The notes beneath the pieces were generated by a model that saw only the letters and a list, made by a program, of their open reading frames with translations, was not told the origin of the DNA and did not search any database. From Antarctobacter aquimaris (GTDB taxonomy: Bacteria; Pseudomonadota; Alphaproteobacteria; Rhodobacterales; Rhodobacteraceae), in NCBI RefSeq assembly GCF_900184945.1, contig NZ_FXYF01000001.1, forward strand, positions 62,001 through 126,000: 64,000 nucleotides of DNA, in the 5' to 3' direction. The position numbers and the translations under genes were made by a program. Positions 30,071-37,579 of the stretch are shown here, one piece after another. Every line of letters starts with the position of its first letter. Position 1 is the first letter of the stretch.

Positions 30071-30987
30071 TCCGTTTGCTGATTGCCCTTGCCCTGGGCC
30101 TGACCCTTGCCGCCTGCAACACCGGCAGCCGCGACATCTCGGGGGACCGCAGCGCCCCGGCGCGGCCGCTGGATCCGGTGCTGTCGTCGAAACAGGCCAA
30201 GCAGCTGTTCGGCGCCAAGGACGCGCCCTCCACCGCCCCGGCCCAGTCCTATGGCAGCTACGCCAAGGGGTGCATGGCCGGAGGTGTGCAGCTGGCCGAG
30301 ACCGGGCCGACCTGGCAGGCGATGCGCCTGTCGCGCAACCGCAACTGGGGCCACCCGGAGTTGATCGACTACGTGCAGACCCTCAGCCGCAAGGCCGCGC
30401 AGCAACCGGGCTGGAAGGGGCTGTACTTCGGCGATTTCAGCCAGCCGCGCGGCGGTCCGATGCTGACCGGCCACGCCAGCCACCAGATCGGCCTCGATGC
30501 CGACATCTGGCTGCTGCCCGCCGACAACCTCAGCCTGAGCGTCCAGGCGCGCGAGAACATCTCGTCGATCTCGATGCAGCGCGCCTCGGGCGCTTATGTC
30601 AACGACAAGTGGACCCGCGCCCACCACGAGATCCTCAAGGCCGCCGCCAGCGACCCGCGCGTCGCGCGCATCTTCATCTTTGCCGGGGCCAAGGTGCAGA
30701 TGTGCAAGGATGAAAAGGGCGACCGTGCCTGGCTGTCCAAGGTGCGCCCGTGGTACGGCCACCACTACCATTTCCACGTCCGGCTGAGCTGCCCCAAGGG
30801 CGCCAGGGACTGCGTCGACCAGGCCGCCCCGCCCGCCGGCGACGGCTGCAAGGAGGCCGAGGAATGGGTCGCCCGCATCCTCAACCCGCCGCCGCCGGAC
30901 CCCAACGCCAAGCCCGCGCCGCCCAAGCGCGAGCTGACGCTGGGCGACCTGCCCCGGCAATGCGCCGACGTGCTGGCCGCGAACTGA
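30067..30987 (+). CDS. mepA: Penicillin-insensitive murein DD-endopeptidase (lipoprotein)
   Basis: Zinc LAS-family endopeptidase that cuts D-Ala-mDAP cross-links. The 306-residue product has a lipoprotein signal with lipobox LAAC (Cys17), so it should be membrane-tethered in the periplasm, unlike the soluble E. coli MepA. Metal and catalytic motifs GHASHQIGLDADIW and WYGHHYHFHVRL are intact, and the paired cysteines of the family are present. Translationally coupled (ATGA) to the MFS transporter upstream and 10 bp before a second lipoprotein gene. Confidence 0.93.
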   Translation: MIRLLIALALGLTLAACNTGSRDISGDRSAPARPLDPVLSSKQAKQLFGAKDAPSTAPAQSYGSYAKGCMAGGVQLAETGPTWQAMRLSRNRNWGHPELIDYVQTLSRKAAQQPGWKGLYFGDFSQPRGGPMLTGHASHQIGLDADIWLLPADNLSLSVQARENISSISMQRASGAYVNDKWTRAHHEILKAAASDPRVARIFIFAGAKVQMCKDEKGDRAWLSKVRPWYGHHYHFHVRLSCPKGARDCVDQAAPPAGDGCKEAEEWVARILNPPPPDPNAKPAPPKRELTLGDLPRQCADVLAAN

Positions 30988-30997
30988 CCCGCCTGGC

Positions 30998-31915
30998 ATG
31001 ATCGTCTGCCTGAAACGCCTGCGCGCGGGCCTTGCCGCCTGCGCGGCGATGGTCGCGCTTGGCGCCTGCGCCGCCGAGGTCGCGCCCCGTGCCGACTTCG
31101 TGGGCCGGATCGACTGGCCGCGCTCGGCGCATCACCTGGGCGGTTTTTCCGGGCTCGAAGTCTCGGCCGACGGCACCGCCTTTGTCGCGATCTCGGATCG
31201 CGGCGGGCTGGTGCGCGGACAGCTGCTGCGCGACGGCGACACCCTGGTCGGCGTGACCCAGGACCCGCCGCTGGTGCTGCCCGATGACCTGACCCGGCCA
31301 AAGGAAGGCGACTGGGCCGACGTGGACGTGTTTCCGATGGATGCCGAAGGGCTGGCGATGGATGCCGACGGCCGGCTCTACATCTCGTTCGAGGGGTTCC
31401 ACCGCGTCACCGCCTATGACACGGCGCTGCACGCCGCCGATCTGGTGCGCGCCACCGCCTTTGACCGGATGATCGGCAATTCCGGATTCGAGGCGCTGGC
31501 CATCGACCCGCAGGGGCGGCTGGTCACCCTGCCGGAACGCTCGGGCCGGCTGACCCGCCCGTTTCCGGTCTGGCGCTACGATCGCGGGTCCTGGACCCAA
31601 CCGTTCTCGATCTCGCGCAGCGGGGGGTTCCTGCCGGTGGGCTCGGATTTCGGCCCGGACGGGCTTTTCTACCTGCTGGAGCGGGAGTTCACCGGATTTG
31701 CCTTCCGCACGCGCATCCGCCGCTTTGACCTGGGCGAAGACCGCGTGCTGTCCGAGGAAACCCTGCTGGAAACGCCCGCGCACCGTCACGGCAACCTCGA
31801 AGGCATCGCCGCCTGGCGCGACAGCGCCGGGGCGATCCGGCTGACCCTGCTGTCGGACGACAATTTCCGCGGTTTCCAGCGCAGCGAGTTCGTCGAGTAC
31901 CGCGTGGCGGACTGA
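30998..31915 (+). CDS. Esterase-like activity of phytase family lipoprotein (PF13449-type)
   Basis: The 305-residue product has an N-terminal lipoprotein signal ending LGAC and a beta-propeller-like body with the family patterns GGFSGLEVSADGTAFVAISDRGGL, GNSGFEALAIDPQGRL, and HRHGNLEGIAAW...LTLLSDDNF near the C-terminus. Despite the family name, enzymatic activity is uncertain in most members. It follows mepA by 10 bp and is probably the last gene of the MFS-mepA transcript. Confidence 0.85.
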   Translation: MIVCLKRLRAGLAACAAMVALGACAAEVAPRADFVGRIDWPRSAHHLGGFSGLEVSADGTAFVAISDRGGLVRGQLLRDGDTLVGVTQDPPLVLPDDLTRPKEGDWADVDVFPMDAEGLAMDADGRLYISFEGFHRVTAYDTALHAADLVRATAFDRMIGNSGFEALAIDPQGRLVTLPERSGRLTRPFPVWRYDRGSWTQPFSISRSGGFLPVGSDFGPDGLFYLLEREFTGFAFRTRIRRFDLGEDRVLSEETLLETPAHRHGNLEGIAAWRDSAGAIRLTLLSDDNFRGFQRSEFVEYRVAD

Positions 31916-31964
31916 CGCGGGTTCGCGCTTGACGCCGCAACGCAGGCTGCACTATGCCCCCGCC

Positions 31965-32010
31965 ATCCGGCCTGACCGGATCAAGTCCCCGCAACCTTGG
32001 AAAAAACGGG
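31965..32010 (+). promoter_or_regulatory. Candidate preQ1-I type riboswitch in the yhhQ leader
   Basis: The leader just before yhhQ can form an H-type pseudoknot: P1 TCAAG (31981-31985) with CTTGG (31996-32000, one T-G wobble); a 10-nt loop TCCCCGCAAC (31986-31995); an A6 strand (32001-32006); and P2 in which CCCG (31988-31991) pairs with CGGG (32007-32010). The loop, A-rich linker followed by C, and order of strands agree with preQ1-I aptamers; 7 of 10 loop positions equal the Thermoanaerobacter aptamer loop as I remember it, including the C that pairs with preQ1. The P2 3' strand carries the only GGG near the start codon, so ligand binding could hide the ribosome-binding site. An ATCCGG/CCGGAT hairpin (31965-31981) abuts it. 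Confidence 0.6.
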
Positions 32011-32017
32011 TCCACAC

Positions 32018-32659
32018 ATGTCACGCGCCCATCTTCCCGGCATCCTTGCCATGGCGGCCATCGTTCTGGCCTCCAACATCCTCGTCCAGTTCCTGTTCGG
32101 CCAGTGGCTGACCTGGGGTGCCTTCACCTATCCGCTGGCCTTTCTGGTCACCGACCTGATGAACCGGATCTACGGTCCGGGCCCCGCCCGCCAGGTGGTC
32201 TTTGCCGGCTTTGTCGTGGGCGTCTTCTGTTCGCTGATCGGCACGCAGATCATGCTGCAGGGCGACGGCTACACCTATCCGGCGGTCACGGTGCGCATCG
32301 CGCTGGGCTCGGGCGTCGCCTTCCTCACCGCGCAGCTGGTCGACGTGGCGATCTTTGACCGGCTGCGTCAGGGCCGCTGGTGGCGCGCGCCGCTGGCCTC
32401 CACGCTGGTCGGCTCCACGCTGGACACCGCGCTGTTCTTTTCCATCGCCTTCTCGGCGCAGCTCAGCTGGCTGGAGGCCGGAAACGACGTGTCCTGGGCC
32501 AACGAAGGGCTGCCCTTCCTGGGCTTCGGCCCCGATGCTGCACTCTGGGTCTCATTGGCCGTCGCGGACTGGAGCGTGAAGCTGGGATTGGCCCTGCTGG
32601 CCCTCGTTCCCTTCCGCCTGATCGTTTCCTGGGCAACGCCAAACCAAAAAACAGCCTGA
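32018..32659 (+). CDS. yhhQ: Queuosine precursor transporter (VUT family, YhhQ)
   Basis: Inner-membrane importer of preQ0/preQ1 for queuosine tRNA modification. From the ATG at 32018 the product has about 213 residues and six hydrophobic helices with the family motifs ASNILVQF, WGAFTYPLAFLVTDLMNRIYGP and LVGSTLDTALFFSIAF. A TTG seven codons upstream would fall inside the candidate riboswitch and is rejected. No strong Shine-Dalgarno sequence is visible except GGG in the riboswitch P2 strand, which supports translational control. Confidence 0.92.
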   Translation: MSRAHLPGILAMAAIVLASNILVQFLFGQWLTWGAFTYPLAFLVTDLMNRIYGPGPARQVVFAGFVVGVFCSLIGTQIMLQGDGYTYPAVTVRIALGSGVAFLTAQLVDVAIFDRLRQGRWWRAPLASTLVGSTLDTALFFSIAFSAQLSWLEAGNDVSWANEGLPFLGFGPDAALWVSLAVADWSVKLGLALLALVPFRLIVSWATPNQKTA

Positions 32660-32739
32660 GACGCAAAAAAGACTTTGTGGTTCCACATGGGCGTGGCACC
32701 ATCATCTTGCGTTTTCAACAGCTGAAAGGAGGTGATCCA

Positions 32740-32808
32740 GTGTCGAGAGAAGCATTGGAGAGAGGTGTCGGAACAGTTCGGGAGGTCGCAGCCCGGGGCA
32801 AACCCTAG
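32740..32808 (+). CDS. 22-codon ORF with an extended anti-16S ribosome-binding site (hypothetical)
   Basis: A GTG at 32740 follows AAAGGAGGTGATCCAG (32725-32740), which is the exact complement of the last 16 or so bases of alphaproteobacterial 16S rRNA up to the CCTCCTTT tail. The core AGGAGG is 7 bases before GTG, ideal spacing. The 22-residue peptide (MSREALERGVGTVREVAARG...) is charged, soluble and ends at TAG 32806-32808. A rho-independent terminator follows at 32864-32894, so the unit is independently ended. No family is known to me. It may be a leader peptide, a microprotein, or a small RNA that happens to bind ribosomes. Confidence 0.5.
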   Translation: MSREALERGVGTVREVAARGKP

Positions 32809-32863
32809 GGCCTGTTCATCCCGAATTGGCGCAGCCCTAACCGGCCCCGCCTCCTGATTCTCG

Positions 32864-32894
32864 AAGGGTCGCCAGCCTGTCTGGCGGCCCTTTT
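32864..32894 (+). terminator. Rho-independent terminator after the 22-codon ORF
   Basis: AAGGGTCGCCAG (32864-32875) pairs with CTGGCGGCCCTT (32881-32892) with one T-G wobble around a CCTGT loop, and TTTT follows the GC-rich stem. It lies 24 bp before the arfB ATG and would insulate arfB from upstream transcription. Confidence 0.85.
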
Positions 32895-32917
32895 CATTGT
32901 CCGGTAGAGTTCGCCCC

Positions 32918-33337
32918 ATGCTGCGCATCACCGATCATATCGCAATCGAGGACTGGGAACTGACCGAACAGTTCGTCCGCTCCTCCGGCCCCGGCGGCCA
33001 GAACGTGAACAAGGTGTCGACGGCGGTCGAACTGCGGTTCGAGGCGGAACGCTCGCCGAACCTGCCCGCGCCGGTCAAGACCCGCCTGCGCAAGCTGGCC
33101 GGGCGGCGCTGGACCAAGGACGGTGCGGTGGTGATCCAGGTCGAGGACACCCGCAGCCAGGCCCGCAACCGCGAGATCGCCCGCGCCCGGCTGGCCGAGC
33201 TGATCGTCAAGGCGCTGGAAAAGCCCAAGCGGCGGGTGCCGACGCGGCCGACGCTGGGGTCGAAACGGCGGCGGCTGGAGGGCAAGAAGCAGCGCGGCGA
33301 GGTCAAGTCGCTGCGCGGCAAGGTCGATCCGGACTGA
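32918..33337 (+). CDS. arfB: Alternative ribosome rescue factor / peptidyl-tRNA hydrolase ArfB
   Basis: Frees ribosomes stalled on truncated mRNA by hydrolysing peptidyl-tRNA. The 139-residue product has the class-I release factor GGQ motif at 26-28 within SSGPGGQNVNKVST, and a basic C-terminal tail (KRRRLEGKKQRGEVKSLRG) that enters the empty mRNA channel. Length matches YaeJ/ArfB. The ATG at 32918 fits the family start MLRITDHIAIED; an in-frame TTG seven codons upstream lies just after the terminator and is unlikely. Confidence 0.95.
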   Translation: MLRITDHIAIEDWELTEQFVRSSGPGGQNVNKVSTAVELRFEAERSPNLPAPVKTRLRKLAGRRWTKDGAVVIQVEDTRSQARNREIARARLAELIVKALEKPKRRVPTRPTLGSKRRRLEGKKQRGEVKSLRGKVDPD

Positions 33338-33369
33338 TTTTCAGACCTGACTTGGACGCCTGCGCGACG

Positions 33370-33414
33370 CAACGCGCTTGGAAGCGCGTTGAAAGGGCTT
33401 TCCAAAGCCCTTTC
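33370..33414. repeat. Compound double-hairpin repeat, copy 2
   Basis: CAACGCGCTT, GG, AAGCGCGTTG (33370-33391) followed by GAAAGGGCTTT, CC, AAAGCCCTTTC (33391-33414). It is the inverted counterpart of the element at 5295-5340, with the GAAAGGGCTTT hairpin identical. It lies between the convergent ends of arfB and the DUF4175 gene, where it could act as a bidirectional terminator. Confidence 0.75.
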
Positions 33415-33478
33415 CAGCGCCCGCCTCAGAGGTTGCCGCGCGCGGCCAACTCAGCCTGCTGACCCACGCAGCCCGGCT

Positions 33479-36031
33479 TCAGAACCGTTCGAGCAGACGA
33501 TCCAGGTACTGCCGCTCTTCCTCGGGCCGGTCCAGCTCGCCCGACCGCTTGCGCAGCTCGCCCAGCAATTCCTCGGCGCGGCGATAGACGTCTTCGCCCT
33601 GCAACATGCCCTCGTCGGTGCCGACGCGGCCGGTGTTGCCGGCGTTGCGGCCCAGCGGATCGCGCTGCTCGCGCGGGTCGCCGCCCTCGGCAAAACCCTG
33701 TTCGCCGCCGCGTTGCTGCTGCTGTTGTGCCAGCGCTTCGCCCAGGTTGCGCATGCCTTCGCGCAGCGCTTCCATGGCGCGCGACTGCTGGTCGATCGCC
33801 TCGGCCAGGTCACCCTCGCGCAGCGCGCGCTCGGCCCCGTCCATCGACCGTTCCGCGTCGCGCAGCGCCTCGGCGGCGCGTTCGCCCGGCTCCGTCCCCT
33901 GCCCCGGCAGCGCCTGGCGCTGGCGGTTCAACTCGTTCCGCAGGGCACGCTGCCGCTCGGCCAGGTCGCCGGCCAGGTCGCCGCTGTCGCCCTGTCCGGG
34001 CTCGCGCCCCTGCTGGCCCGGCTGCTGGCCGGGGTCGTTCTGACCCTGCTGGCCCTGCCCCGGCTGGCGCGGCTGACCCTGCTGGCCCGGCTGCCCCTGG
34101 TTCAGGTCGCGGAACGCCTCGTCCGACAGCTCCTGCTGCTCGCGCAGCGTGTCGGCCAGCCCTTCCATCGCCTGTTCGCCCGGCGACTGGCCGCCCTGGC
34201 CCTGACCCTGGGTGACCTGCATGTTCTCCAGCATCTCCTGGAGCTGGCGCATGGCTTCCTGCGCCTCGGCCATGCGGCCCTGCTCCATCAGCTCCTGGAT
34301 GCGGTCCATCATGCGCTGGATGTCGTCCTGCGACATCTGCATCATGTCCTGCGGGTTGCCCTGCTGCTGGCCATCGGGATTCTGCTGCGCCTGCTGCTGC
34401 GCCAGCTGGCGCAGATAATCCTGCGTCGCCTCGCGCAACTCCTGCATCAGCTCGGCGATCTCCTGGTCCGAGGCGCCGTTCTTCATCGCCTCTTCCAGCC
34501 GCTCCTGAGCGCGCTGCAGTCGCTCCAGCGCGTCCTGCAAGTCGCCCTCTTCCATCGCCAGCGCCAGATCCCACATCGCCTGCGCGATCTCGTCCTGCTT
34601 GTCGTCGCTGATCGCACCGTAAGTGGCCAGCACCTCGATCCGGTCGGTCAACCGGCGCAGGCGCTGGTATTCCACCTGCTTGCGGAACAGGTCATCGGGT
34701 TCGTTCATCACCGCCTTCAGCACCTGCACGATCATCGCCGCATTGTCGCGGTTCCACAGCAGCGACTGGCGCTGCTCGATCAGCGCCGCGGCCACCGGGT
34801 CGAAAAAGCGCCGCCCCGGCAGGACCAGCGCCTCGGGCTGGGACAGGCCGCGCTGGCCGCGCCCGTCCTCGACCTCAAGCTCCAGCTTCACCGGCAGGTT
34901 CGCCCAGGGGTGCAACGAGAAGTTGGCCACCAGCGCCTCCTTGAAGGCATCGCGGCTTCCGGCCACCGGCATCGGCAGCGGCACCTCGATGGTGGCGCGC
35001 GCCTCGGGCTCGATGGCGCGGCCATAGCGGCGGTCGACCGCGGCCAGGTCCAAAGTGACGCGCGCCTTGCCCATCACGACGCCGTGGTCGTCGCTGGCGG
35101 TGTAGGGAATGGTCGCCTCGCCCTCGTAGGTCACGTCGATGTCGCCGGCGCGGGCGACATCGGGCGCGGCATCGGGGATCATGGCGATCTGCCAGACCCG
35201 GCCGCCCGGCCCGTCCACCGCCAGCTCACCCGAGCGCAGAACGGCAAAGTCCTGCGCCGTCTCCTGCGCCGCCTCAGGCGTCAGCTCGCGCCCCGACACA
35301 TTTTCGCGGATGCTGAGCGCGCCCACCTCGCCGTACATGCGCAGGGTGATCTCGGCCCCCTCCGGCGCCTCGATTCCTTCGGCGGTGATGTCGTTGAGGT
35401 AGACCGATGGCAGGCGGGTATAGGCGGGCGGTTGCATCCAGCCTTCCCAGGCCGGTCCCTGCGCCAGGTCAGGGCCGCCGGCGCCCATGCCGGTGACCGA
35501 CTGCACCCGGACGAAGGAGCCGAACAGCAGCGCCACCGACAGCGCCAGCAGCGCGACGTAGCGCAGCGCCATGGGATCGTTGCGCGACACCCGCAGGTCA
35601 GGCTCGACCGCGCGCGCCGTGGCCAGGCGGTCCCGCATCCGCGCCTGGTGCGCGCGCCAGACCGCCAGCGAAGCGGGATCGCCCGCGCCGATCGCCTGGG
35701 TGTCCAGCGCCGCCTGGATCGGGTTGCCCTTCAGCGTCCCGTCCAGCCGCAGGATCGCCGCCTCGCGGCTGGGCCAGCGGAATCGCCGCGCGCCGAACCA
35801 CAGTGCCCAGACCGCCCCCGCGCCCAGAACCGCGCCCGCGGCCCAGACCCATTCCACCGCCACCTCGTCCTGCACCCCCAGCATCAACAGTGCCAGAGTG
35901 AAGATCGCGATGGACCAGAGCGGCCAGAAGGCGCGCGCCACGCGCTCGGCCGCCATCCCGAAACGGGTCAGGGCCAGCGGCCAGCGCAGGGTGCGGAATA
36001 TCTCGGGGATGTCGGACCGGTTGGGGGCCAT
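33479..36031 (-). CDS. TIGR02302 / DUF4175 family membrane protein
   Basis: Large alphaproteobacterial protein of unknown function, about 850 residues from the ATG at 36031 (GAGGAG before it). It has two to three helices at the N-terminus (about 40-80 and 155-175), a periplasmic beta-rich domain (about 190-400), long helical segments, and a Gln/Gly/Pro-rich low-complexity zone (about 570-720) with many PGQQGQ-like units, ending in helical repeats. The family commonly sits next to lysA, as here (37 bp downstream of it, same strand). No catalytic motif is visible. The Gln-rich section is unusual for a membrane protein of this size. Confidence 0.88.
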   Translation of the reverse strand: MAPNRSDIPEIFRTLRWPLALTRFGMAAERVARAFWPLWSIAIFTLALLMLGVQDEVAVEWVWAAGAVLGAGAVWALWFGARRFRWPSREAAILRLDGTLKGNPIQAALDTQAIGAGDPASLAVWRAHQARMRDRLATARAVEPDLRVSRNDPMALRYVALLALSVALLFGSFVRVQSVTGMGAGGPDLAQGPAWEGWMQPPAYTRLPSVYLNDITAEGIEAPEGAEITLRMYGEVGALSIRENVSGRELTPEAAQETAQDFAVLRSGELAVDGPGGRVWQIAMIPDAAPDVARAGDIDVTYEGEATIPYTASDDHGVVMGKARVTLDLAAVDRRYGRAIEPEARATIEVPLPMPVAGSRDAFKEALVANFSLHPWANLPVKLELEVEDGRGQRGLSQPEALVLPGRRFFDPVAAALIEQRQSLLWNRDNAAMIVQVLKAVMNEPDDLFRKQVEYQRLRRLTDRIEVLATYGAISDDKQDEIAQAMWDLALAMEEGDLQDALERLQRAQERLEEAMKNGASDQEIAELMQELREATQDYLRQLAQQQAQQNPDGQQQGNPQDMMQMSQDDIQRMMDRIQELMEQGRMAEAQEAMRQLQEMLENMQVTQGQGQGGQSPGEQAMEGLADTLREQQELSDEAFRDLNQGQPGQQGQPRQPGQGQQGQNDPGQQPGQQGREPGQGDSGDLAGDLAERQRALRNELNRQRQALPGQGTEPGERAAEALRDAERSMDGAERALREGDLAEAIDQQSRAMEALREGMRNLGEALAQQQQQRGGEQGFAEGGDPREQRDPLGRNAGNTGRVGTDEGMLQGEDVYRRAEELLGELRKRSGELDRPEEERQYLDRLLERF

Positions 36032-36068
36032 GTCGCTCCTCGCAGCGTCGTACTGCAAGGAGGATACC

Positions 36069-37334
36069 CTACAGCCATTCCGGAATGGTATCGCGATTTA
36101 TCATGTCGTCAAAGGAAGGCCGTGCCCGGATGACAGCGAATTGATCGCCCTTCACCAGCACTTCGGGCACCAGCGGGCGGCTGTTGTACTCGCTCGCCAT
36201 CACCGCGCCATAGGCCCCGGCCGAGCGGAACGCCACCAGGTCACCGGAGTCCAGCGGCGGCATCAGCCGGCCCTTGGCAAAGGTGTCGCCGGTTTCACAC
36301 ACCGGGCCGACAATGTCATGCGGGTGCAACTCGGCCGCCGCCTCTGCCTCTTTCACTGGCACGATCTCGTGGTGCGCGTCGTACATGGCCGGGCGGATGA
36401 GGTCGTTCATCGCCGCATCCAGAATCAGGAAGTCGCGCCCCTCGCCATGCTTGAGGTAGATCACCTCGCTGACCAGCAGCCCGGCATTGCCGATGATCAG
36501 GCGGCCCGGCTCGATCTCGACCTCGCAGCCCAGGTGGCCAAGGGTGCGCTGGATCAACGCGCCGTAGTCCGACGGCAGCGGCGGCGCCTCGTTCGAGCGG
36601 GTGTAGGGAATGCCCAGGCCCCCGCCCAGATCCAGCCGCGTGATCTCGTGTCCGTCGGCGCGCAGGACCTCCGTCAGGTCCGCGACCTTGAGATAGGCCT
36701 GTTCGAACGGTTCGAGCTGCGTCAGCTGCGAGCCGATGTGCACGTCGATGCCGACGACCTTCAGCCCGGGCAGCGCCGCCGCCTCGGCATAGACCTCGCG
36801 CGCCCGCGCGATGGGAATGCCGAACTTGTTCTCCGACTTGCCGGTGGCGATCTTGGCGTGGGTCCTGGCGTCGACGTCGGGATTGACCCGAATGGTGATC
36901 GGCGCGACAACGCCCATGGCCGACGCCACCTCCGAGATCACCCGCATCTCGGGCTCGCTCTCGACGTTGAACTGGCGAATCCCGCCCTCCAGCGCCGCGC
37001 GCACCTCGGCCCGCGTCTTGCCGACGCCGGAAAACACGATCCGCTCACCCGGCACGCCTGCTGCCCTGGCGCGCGCGTATTCGCCGCCCGACACCACGTC
37101 CATGCCCGCACCCTCGGCCGCCAGCGTGCGCAGGATCGCCTGGTTGGACGCCGCTTTCATGGCGTAGCACACCAGGTGCGGCCCCCAGGACAGCGCCTCG
37201 TCGAACAGCCGGTAGTGCCGGACGAGGGTCGCCGAGGAATAGACATAGAACGGCGTGCCCACGGCGGCCGCGATCTCGGCAACCGGAACATCTTCGGCAT
37301 AGAGCTGCCCGTCGCGATACACAAAATGATCCAT
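36069..37334 (-). CDS. lysA: Diaminopimelate decarboxylase
   Basis: Last step of lysine synthesis, PLP-dependent. The 421-residue product has the PLP-binding Lys60 in CYAMKAASN, the HIGSQL motif, the GGGLGIPY phosphate loop, EPGRLI, and the C-terminal GPVCETGD motif whose Cys comes from the partner subunit. Length is normal. It lies 37 bp upstream of the TIGR02302 gene on the same strand and diverges from an SDR gene across a 245-bp gap filled by two facing copies of the hairpin repeat. Confidence 0.96.
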   Translation of the reverse strand: MDHFVYRDGQLYAEDVPVAEIAAAVGTPFYVYSSATLVRHYRLFDEALSWGPHLVCYAMKAASNQAILRTLAAEGAGMDVVSGGEYARARAAGVPGERIVFSGVGKTRAEVRAALEGGIRQFNVESEPEMRVISEVASAMGVVAPITIRVNPDVDARTHAKIATGKSENKFGIPIARAREVYAEAAALPGLKVVGIDVHIGSQLTQLEPFEQAYLKVADLTEVLRADGHEITRLDLGGGLGIPYTRSNEAPPLPSDYGALIQRTLGHLGCEVEIEPGRLIIGNAGLLVSEVIYLKHGEGRDFLILDAAMNDLIRPAMYDAHHEIVPVKEAEAAAELHPHDIVGPVCETGDTFAKGRLMPPLDSGDLVAFRSAGAYGAVMASEYNSRPLVPEVLVKGDQFAVIRARPSFDDMINRDTIPEWL

Positions 37335-37358
37335 GTGCGCGCTTTAGCCCACGGCGCG

Positions 37359-37437
37359 AAAGGGGGCCAGCCCCCTCTTGGTCCCGGACCAGGTCCGGAC
37401 CCAATTCACCCCCGGAGTATTTGACCAAAGGAGAAAC
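37359..37437. repeat. G-rich intergenic hairpin repeat, copy 3
   Basis: AGGGGGCCAGCCCCCTCTTG followed by a spacer and CCCCCGGAGTATTTGACC with an AAGGAGAAAC tail. It is oriented opposite to the neighbouring copy at 37455-37523, and both lie in the divergent gap between lysA and an SDR gene, where a terminator would not be expected. Confidence 0.65.
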
Positions 37438-37454
37438 AAGGGCGCGCGCCCCTG

Positions 37455-37523
37455 GCTTCTTCTCTGTCCAAATACTCCCGGGGGAGTCGACCGAAGGGAG
37501 ACGGGGGCAGCGCCCCCTCTTGC
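37455..37523. repeat. G-rich intergenic hairpin repeat, copy 4
   Basis: CTTCTTCTCTGTCCAAATACTCCCGGGGGAGTCG form continuing to GACGGGGGCAGCGCCCCCT. Together with copy 3 it makes a large inverted arrangement around 37437-37455 in which the AAATACTCC/GGAGTATTT modules face each other and could pair. Confidence 0.7.
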
Positions 37524-37579
37524 ACCTATGGCGCAGGCGCCCCTAGTCTTGCCGGGAGCATCGAAGAGGGGGAGAGGCC

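Noticed and set aside
33389-36133. 914-codon plus-strand frame over the DUF4175 gene
   Set aside because: Antisense; its start lies in the double-hairpin repeat and its Leu/Arg-rich translation mirrors Gln/Glu-rich codons of the real gene.
37335-37579. IS element or transposase remnant suggested by the inverted copies at 37.4 kb
   Set aside because: No coding remnant, target duplication or terminal repeats beyond the hairpin modules; treated as intergenic repeats.
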